Shown in pieces: positions 32,448-33,051 of a stretch of DNA of 33,051 nucleotides; the stretch's first letter is position 1, and the number at the start of each line of letters is the position of its first letter. Below the pieces are notes generated by a model. The model ran no database searches. It had not been told where the DNA came from and was given only the letters and a program-made list of their open reading frames with translations. Both the position numbers and the translations under genes were made by a program. This stretch comes from Spirulina sp. CS-785/01 (GTDB taxonomy: Bacteria; Cyanobacteriota; Cyanobacteriia; Cyanobacteriales; Spirulinaceae). The stretch spans positions 1 to 33,051 of the forward strand of contig NZ_JAQMSD010000292.1 in the NCBI RefSeq assembly GCF_028330525.1. The letters are read 5' to 3'.

Positions 32448-33051
32448 ATGTTAGCTTTTCCTAATTTAGTGGTTGTGAGTGCAGGGGCAATGGTTGTCCT
32501 AGGGTATGGAGTACCCGCGATGTCCCAAACATCGATCGCAGAGTCAGAACTAGATAAAACAACAGTGAAAGAACAGTCTGCTTTCTCCACTGTCACCCCA
32601 TCCGACTTTGACCCAGACCGAGATATCCCGTTGAATCCCCAAAATTCGCTAATGTCCGAACTCAGTGACGTTGAAGCAACCGTTTCTTTTGGCATTCCCC
32701 CAGAAATCGCCCATGAAACATTCTCCGATGAGTCCTTCTCGTCCTTGTCTCCATTAAGTTCCACCGTGTTTTCCTTGGAATTACCCCAGAGAACCTTTCA
32801 ACTCCCCCCTTCAGCCCAAGAAATTCGCTTCTCTTGGGAATCCGACCCCACCCCAGAAGACAGCCTCCTCGCTCAACAAGAGGAGACTCTAGGAGTCTCA
32901 GACCCCTCCCCCCTTCAGAAACCCGAACGTTCCGCCACCCCTCCAGACCCCCCAGCAAACCGCCCAGGAACAGTCCAGAAACCCGAACAAGAGGCCAGAA
33001 CCCCCAACCCCCCCAGAGAAGTCGCCCAAGACAACACCCCCACCCTAGAAC
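32448..33051 (+). CDS. proline-rich exported protein, 3' end outside the window
   Basis: The frame is open from the ATG at 32448 to the last base (201 codons). It starts MLAFPNLVVVSAGAMVVLGY, a hydrophobic export signal, with a likely cleavage near VPAMSQTS. The mature part is Ser/Pro/Glu-rich and low in order (for example PPEIAHETFSDESFSSLSPL), turning to strongly Pro-rich repeats late in the window (TPPDPPANRPG, QKPEQEARTPNPP). A globular domain may follow beyond the edge. A cell-envelope protein (such as an outer-membrane or TonB-like spacer) is possible but not shown. Confidence 0.65.
   Translation, partial: MLAFPNLVVVSAGAMVVLGYGVPAMSQTSIAESELDKTTVKEQSAFSTVTPSDFDPDRDIPLNPQNSLMSELSDVEATVSFGIPPEIAHETFSDESFSSLSPLSSTVFSLELPQRTFQLPPSAQEIRFSWESDPTPEDSLLAQQEETLGVSDPSPLQKPERSATPPDPPANRPGTVQKPEQEARTPNPPREVAQDNTPTLE

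Noticed and set aside
32351-32464. 37-codon ORF with a Cys-x-x-Cys (starts MSPVKCVMCDKRE)
   Set aside because: No ribosome-binding site and no family recognised; it overlaps the start of the exported protein gene in another frame.
32318-32958. Two minus-strand frames at the right edge
   Set aside because: They are antisense to the open proline-rich gene, which has a good export signal and an uninterrupted frame to the end.
1-33051. CRISPR arrays, tRNA and rRNA genes
   Set aside because: No regularly spaced repeats and no cloverleaf or rRNA-like sequence were seen on either strand; direct repeats present are tandem and lack spacers.

Overview
The window is cyanobacterial chromosome. It carries photosystem II genes (psbB, psbT), a Ycf37-type photosystem I assembly protein, the carotenoid hydroxylase CrtR, a protochlorophyllide-reductase-like small protein, and several families largely confined to cyanobacteria (DUF3143, DUF3531, Uma2). 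The octamer GCGATCGC (HIP1) recurs throughout. The genus cannot be read from the sequence alone.

Layout. 1-5600: a minus-strand housekeeping block of psbB, psbT, nrdR and rpsA, interrupted by a TnpB transposase remnant. A likely structured RNA lies on the plus strand upstream of psbB. 5800-12600: a coiled-coil/EamA transporter fusion, a small PCP_red protein, Ycf37, a periplasmic solute-binding protein, an alpha/beta-hydrolase-like protein next to a TerD protein, CrtR and a NarL-type response regulator. 12800-14600: threonine synthase followed by a MoaD/ThiS-like sulfur carrier. 14760-15560: two overlapping RelE-like genes. 15780-17990: a three-gene CDP-sugar cassette (cytidylyltransferase, 4,6-dehydratase, cupin epimerase). 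18070-20260: J-domain membrane protein, DUF3143 protein, Uma2 protein and a methyltransferase.

20270-24740 is an AT-rich accessory island. It holds an AAA ATPase overlapping a TOPRIM-like DUF4276 gene by ATGA. The pair is flanked by two copies of an antitoxin-like small gene, one frameshifted in an A9 tract and the other cut off at its 5' side. A further antitoxin-like gene lies beside the ATPase. The island ends in a membrane-anchored coiled-coil protein with a C-terminal Cys/His cluster, whose reading frame is broken at a T6 tract. 27620-28580 is a second accessory patch of decayed genes: a frameshifted HicB, an MNT nucleotidyltransferase with an in-frame TGA, a HEPN stub and a truncated hydrolase-like ORF. 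A radical SAM protein (TIGR03960/DUF2344 type) lies between the two patches.

28930 to the end: a Met/Asp/Glu/Gln-rich exported repeat protein, a DUF3531 protein, a zinc-knuckle/RelE-like fusion, a cysteine desulfurase whose 3' end is part of a perfect 38-bp tandem duplication, and the start of a proline-rich exported protein that runs off the window.

How the genes relate. The conserved genes serve photosynthesis, pigments, translation and amino-acid or sulfur metabolism and look like ordinary core genome. The most system-like accessory unit is the ATPase/TOPRIM pair with its flanking antitoxin-like copies and the neighbouring coiled-coil membrane protein. It resembles OLD-type anti-phage modules, but the TOPRIM gene looks C-terminally truncated, so its activity is uncertain.
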